In this document: positions 61,089-64,000 of the stretch, piece after piece | How the letters are laid out: each line of letters opens with the position of its first letter | How positions within the stretch are numbered: position 1 is the stretch's first letter | Assembly (NCBI GenBank): GCA_030568195.1 | Contig: JAJLTO010000013.1 | Location: forward strand, 372,001 to 436,000 | DNA from: Dipodascopsis uninucleata var. uninucleata | Taxonomy: Eukaryota > Ascomycota > Lipomycetes > Lipomycetales > Lipomycetaceae | DNA: 64,000 nucleotides | Reading direction: 5' to 3' | Program-made: the position numbers and the translations under genes | Notes under the pieces: model-generated | What the model was told of the DNA's origin: nothing | Database searches by the model: none | Seen by the model: the letters and a program-made list of their open reading frames with translations, nothing else

Positions 61089-64000
61089 TTAAACAGCGCT
61101 TGCCAGAGCATCCTGATCTCTCAATCTAACAAATTCTTCTGGCGTCTCTGTTATTGGACGAGGATTGGAGATGACTTTTCCAAATAGAGATCTGAAAGGG
61201 AGAGCAAATAGTGATTGATTCCAGCCTCGTCTAGATGTATCTCTAAATCTTAGCTCCTGGCTAACATCCTGATTTTCGAAATCTGACCAAGAGGGCCGCT
61301 TCCATCTACGTAGAAGTAAGGAAGACGCAACAACAGAAACAGAACTTAACGCCATAGCTGCAGCTGCAGCCATAGGCGACAACGACCATCCGAAAGGTAG
61401 AAACAGTCCCATAGCAAAGGGAATCATAAAAAAGTTGTAAATTGTAGCCCACAGTAGATTTGCTTTAATTCTAGCAAGAATATCACCACACAGTGAGAAA
61501 GAAACTGCAGTGTCCATTAATATGGTATCAGATCGCATCAATACAATATCGGCTGCTTCCATTGCTACGTCAGTGCCTGAAGCCATTGCAATTCCAATAT
61601 CAGCAGAAACAAGCGCTGGCGAATCATTAATTCCATCACCAACCATTGCAATAACTGCCGGTTTGCCATTTACACCGTCTTGTATTTGCATGGAACGAAC
61701 AATTTCTTGTTTCTCTGGTGGAGTCACGCCAGCATAAACTTGAGTTTCAGGTATTCCAATCTCTCGCGCAACTCGTAGCGCTGATGGCAATTGATCTCCG
61801 GTAAGCATAGCTACTGACTTGCCCATTCTAAACAAAGCTTCAATAGTCGCAGCAGCTTCTTTGCGAATTGTGTCTTCTAAGAATATTTTACCTGCATATG
61901 AGCCGTCAATAGATATAAATATTTCAGTAGCTTGCGATGTAGATGATCGATCAAACTCTTCACCTAGATCAACATTACATTCATTCATGAATTTCAAGTT
62001 TCCAACAGCCACCAGAAATTTCTCGTCACCATGACTGACTACAGCTTGCACACCACGACCCGGAGATGCAAGGAAATTTGTAGCAGAAAGCTCTTTAGCA
62101 GATATACCAGGATTAGCTGAAATTTCATCTTCTGCGTACGTAACTATAGCTTTTCCAATAGAATGTTCACTTTCCACTTCAACAGCACGTACAAGTCGCC
62201 ACCAGAGTGTAGCTCTGTATGGTGTCGAGCTCCAAATATGTGTTTTGAAATGTTGGGCAACTGACATCTGACCTAAGGTAAGAGTTCCAGTCTTGTCGAA
62301 AACAACCTTATTCACCCTTGTTGCACACTCAAGAACGCCTCCACCTTTAATAAGAATGCCCTGTTCAGCTCCAACACCAGTACCTACCATAACAGCGGTA
62401 GGAGTTGCTAGACCAAGAGCACATGGACAAGCTACAACAATGACTGATATACATAGGTTAAGGCATACAAGAAACTTTCCATCTGAAGTATTGAAAACTG
62501 ATGGAAGCTTCTTAAGAACGTGAGATAAAATCATCCAAACAGTAAATGTTAAGCAAGCAAGTATTAAAACAACAGGAACAAAGCGACCTGCTATTACATC
62601 AACGAGCCGCTGAATAGGAGCCCTAGTAGTCTGTGCATCCTGTACCAGCCGAACGATTTTCGAAAGCTGAGTATCTTTGCCAGCTTGAGTGACCCGAAAA
62701 TCAATTCTTCCAGCACCATTAATAGTTCCTCCAATGACCTTTGATCCCGGATGTTTCTCAACTGCAATAGGCTCTCCAGTAACTAACGACTCGTCTAGAT
62801 ATGATTCACCTGCAACAACAATACCATCTGCAGGTGCAGTTGCACCGGGTCTTAGAATAACTACGTCTCCAACCTGAATAAGCTCAGAAGGAACAGATCG
62901 CTCTTCTTGATTAGAAATAATGTTTTCAGGATCGGCGTAGATAGTAGACATTGAAGGAGTTAAGGATAACAATCGAGAAAGTGCAGCAGAAGTTTGACCC
63001 TTAGCCTTGTTTTCGAGATATTTTCCTAATGTAATGAGAGTAATGATCATTGCTGACGTCCCAAATTCTGTCTTGGGCGGCATCTCTTTTGCATGCAAAA
63101 CAGAATTCAATACAACGATAACCGAAAATAAATAAGCCGTCAAAGTGCTAAAGCTGACCAAGACATCCATTGTAGGTGCACCGTGTTTCAGAGAACGGTA
63201 GCCTGATGCCAAAAATCTGCTCCCAATGCCAAACTGGATTGGAGTAGTGAGAACAAATGAAAGGAACTCTCGGACATGCAAGCCCGGAATTAAAAAAGTA
63301 GCTTTTGAGAAATCTGCTTGTGGGAAAAAGTGAGGTAGTATCATGTTGATAACAAATACTGGAGTAGTAAGTAACGCGGCTCGTTTAGCAGCACTCCTCC
63401 ATGCCTTGATATCTCGAGTACGAGCAAGAGACTCGATTTGTGCATTGTTATCTGCGTTCTCTGAGAGAAGAGCATCAAACCCACAGTCAGTGATTGCATC
63501 AACGAGATCTCTAACACCACATTCTGACTTTTCGTAGACAACCTTTGCTTCTTCAGTAGCAAGAGAGACGACAGCAGATTCGACTCCACTGACAGCCCGA
63601 AGAGCATTCTCAACTGACATAGTACAACTAGAGCACGTCATGCCATATACCTTAATGTAGCATATGTCCGTCCCCTGAGATGGTGAATTTTTGAAATCGT
63701 CCGAGACAGGATCAACTGATTGCGATGACAAGAGCTGATTTTCAAAACCGCAGTCATCAATTCTGAAACATAAAAAGTCAGTTCCAATCACTCATACGTA
63801 GATCAGCGACATAAAACACAGACAGAGAACTTACGCTTCTCTGACTTCTTCTGGAGTAATAACATTGATATCATGCACAACAACGGCTCTTTCCGTCATT
63901 AGTGAGACTGAAACATCAAAAACACCGTCTCTACTACTGACACCGTTGTGAATGGCTGAGGTACATGCACCGCAGGTCATGCCCTGGACGGCGAACACTG
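61089..64000 (-). CDS. CCC2: Copper-transporting P1B-type ATPase (Ccc2), 5' end cut by window edge
   Basis: Two exons are visible: 63835 to beyond 64000, and 61089-63762, together about 945 residues in frame. The start lies beyond the window. Two N-terminal copper-binding HMA domains are seen: GMTCGACTSAIHNGV in exon 1 and GMTCSSCTMSVENAL in exon 2. Then come eight membrane helices with the CPC metal site in CPCALGLATPTAVMVGTG, the phosphatase loop SLVTGEP, the phosphorylation site DKTGTLT, and GDGINDSPAL. The ATP-pocket motif, normally SEHP, reads SEHS (VESEHSIGKAI). The C-terminal MAAAAAMALSSVSVVASSLLL is typical of copper ATPases. Ccc2 pumps copper into the late Golgi for ferroxidases. Together with the CTR gene at 30.6 kb it covers uptake and Golgi delivery. 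Confidence 0.95.

Overview
This window is nuclear DNA from an ascomycete fungus. Support comes from Prm1 (cell fusion at mating), an ERMES subunit (Mdm34), an Xbp1-type APSES-like DNA-binding protein, fungal-type saccharopine dehydrogenase (Lys1), fungal Cox7, and many short introns with GT..AG ends, often with a CTAAC branch site. A complex I subunit (NDUFA9/NUEM) and a glutamine/proline-rich annexin argue against a Saccharomyces-like or Schizosaccharomyces-like yeast, since both groups lack complex I. The intron density (seven introns in YPT6, five in SNX41) suits Taphrinomycotina or an early-diverging, intron-rich Saccharomycotina lineage. That placement is an inference. CTG falls at conserved leucine positions in Arp3 and lipin, so the standard code applies.

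Layout: positions 1-6813 hold no gene I can support, which is striking because the rest carries one gene per about 2 kb. Then, in order: SNX41 (-), COX7 (-), MDM34 (+), DOA10/SSM4 (-), a DUF202 membrane protein (+), RPN1 (-), YPT6/RAB6 (+), PRM1 (-), ATM1 (-), a CTR copper transporter (+), AIM24 (-), NDUFA9 (-), RPN9 (+), RSM24/mS35 (+), a PPP4R2/Psy4-like phosphatase subunit (-), a UPF0658 Golgi membrane protein (+), an annexin (+), an Xbp1-like protein (-), RBD2 rhomboid (+), ORC6 (-), ARP3 (+), TIM10 (-), MSK1 (+), PAH1/lipin (-), LYS1 (+) and a copper P-type ATPase CCC2 (-) that runs off the right edge.

The genes are ordinary housekeeping functions. Eight of 26 act in mitochondria: COX7, MDM34, ATM1, AIM24, NDUFA9, RSM24, TIM10 and MSK1. 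Two belong to the 26S proteasome (RPN1, RPN9), with the ER ubiquitin ligase Doa10 nearby. CTR and CCC2 act in sequence on copper. Several genes were rebuilt across introns by joining exons whose phases and family-conserved residues agree. These include exons of 4 nt (ARP3), 6 nt (COX7) and 10 nt (PPP4R2-like) that an ORF scan misses.

I saw no transposon, virus-derived element, tRNA, rRNA or CRISPR array. The parts least explained are the 6.8 kb gene-free left end, with a few short repeats and one hairpin, and a GC-rich island upstream of the annexin gene.
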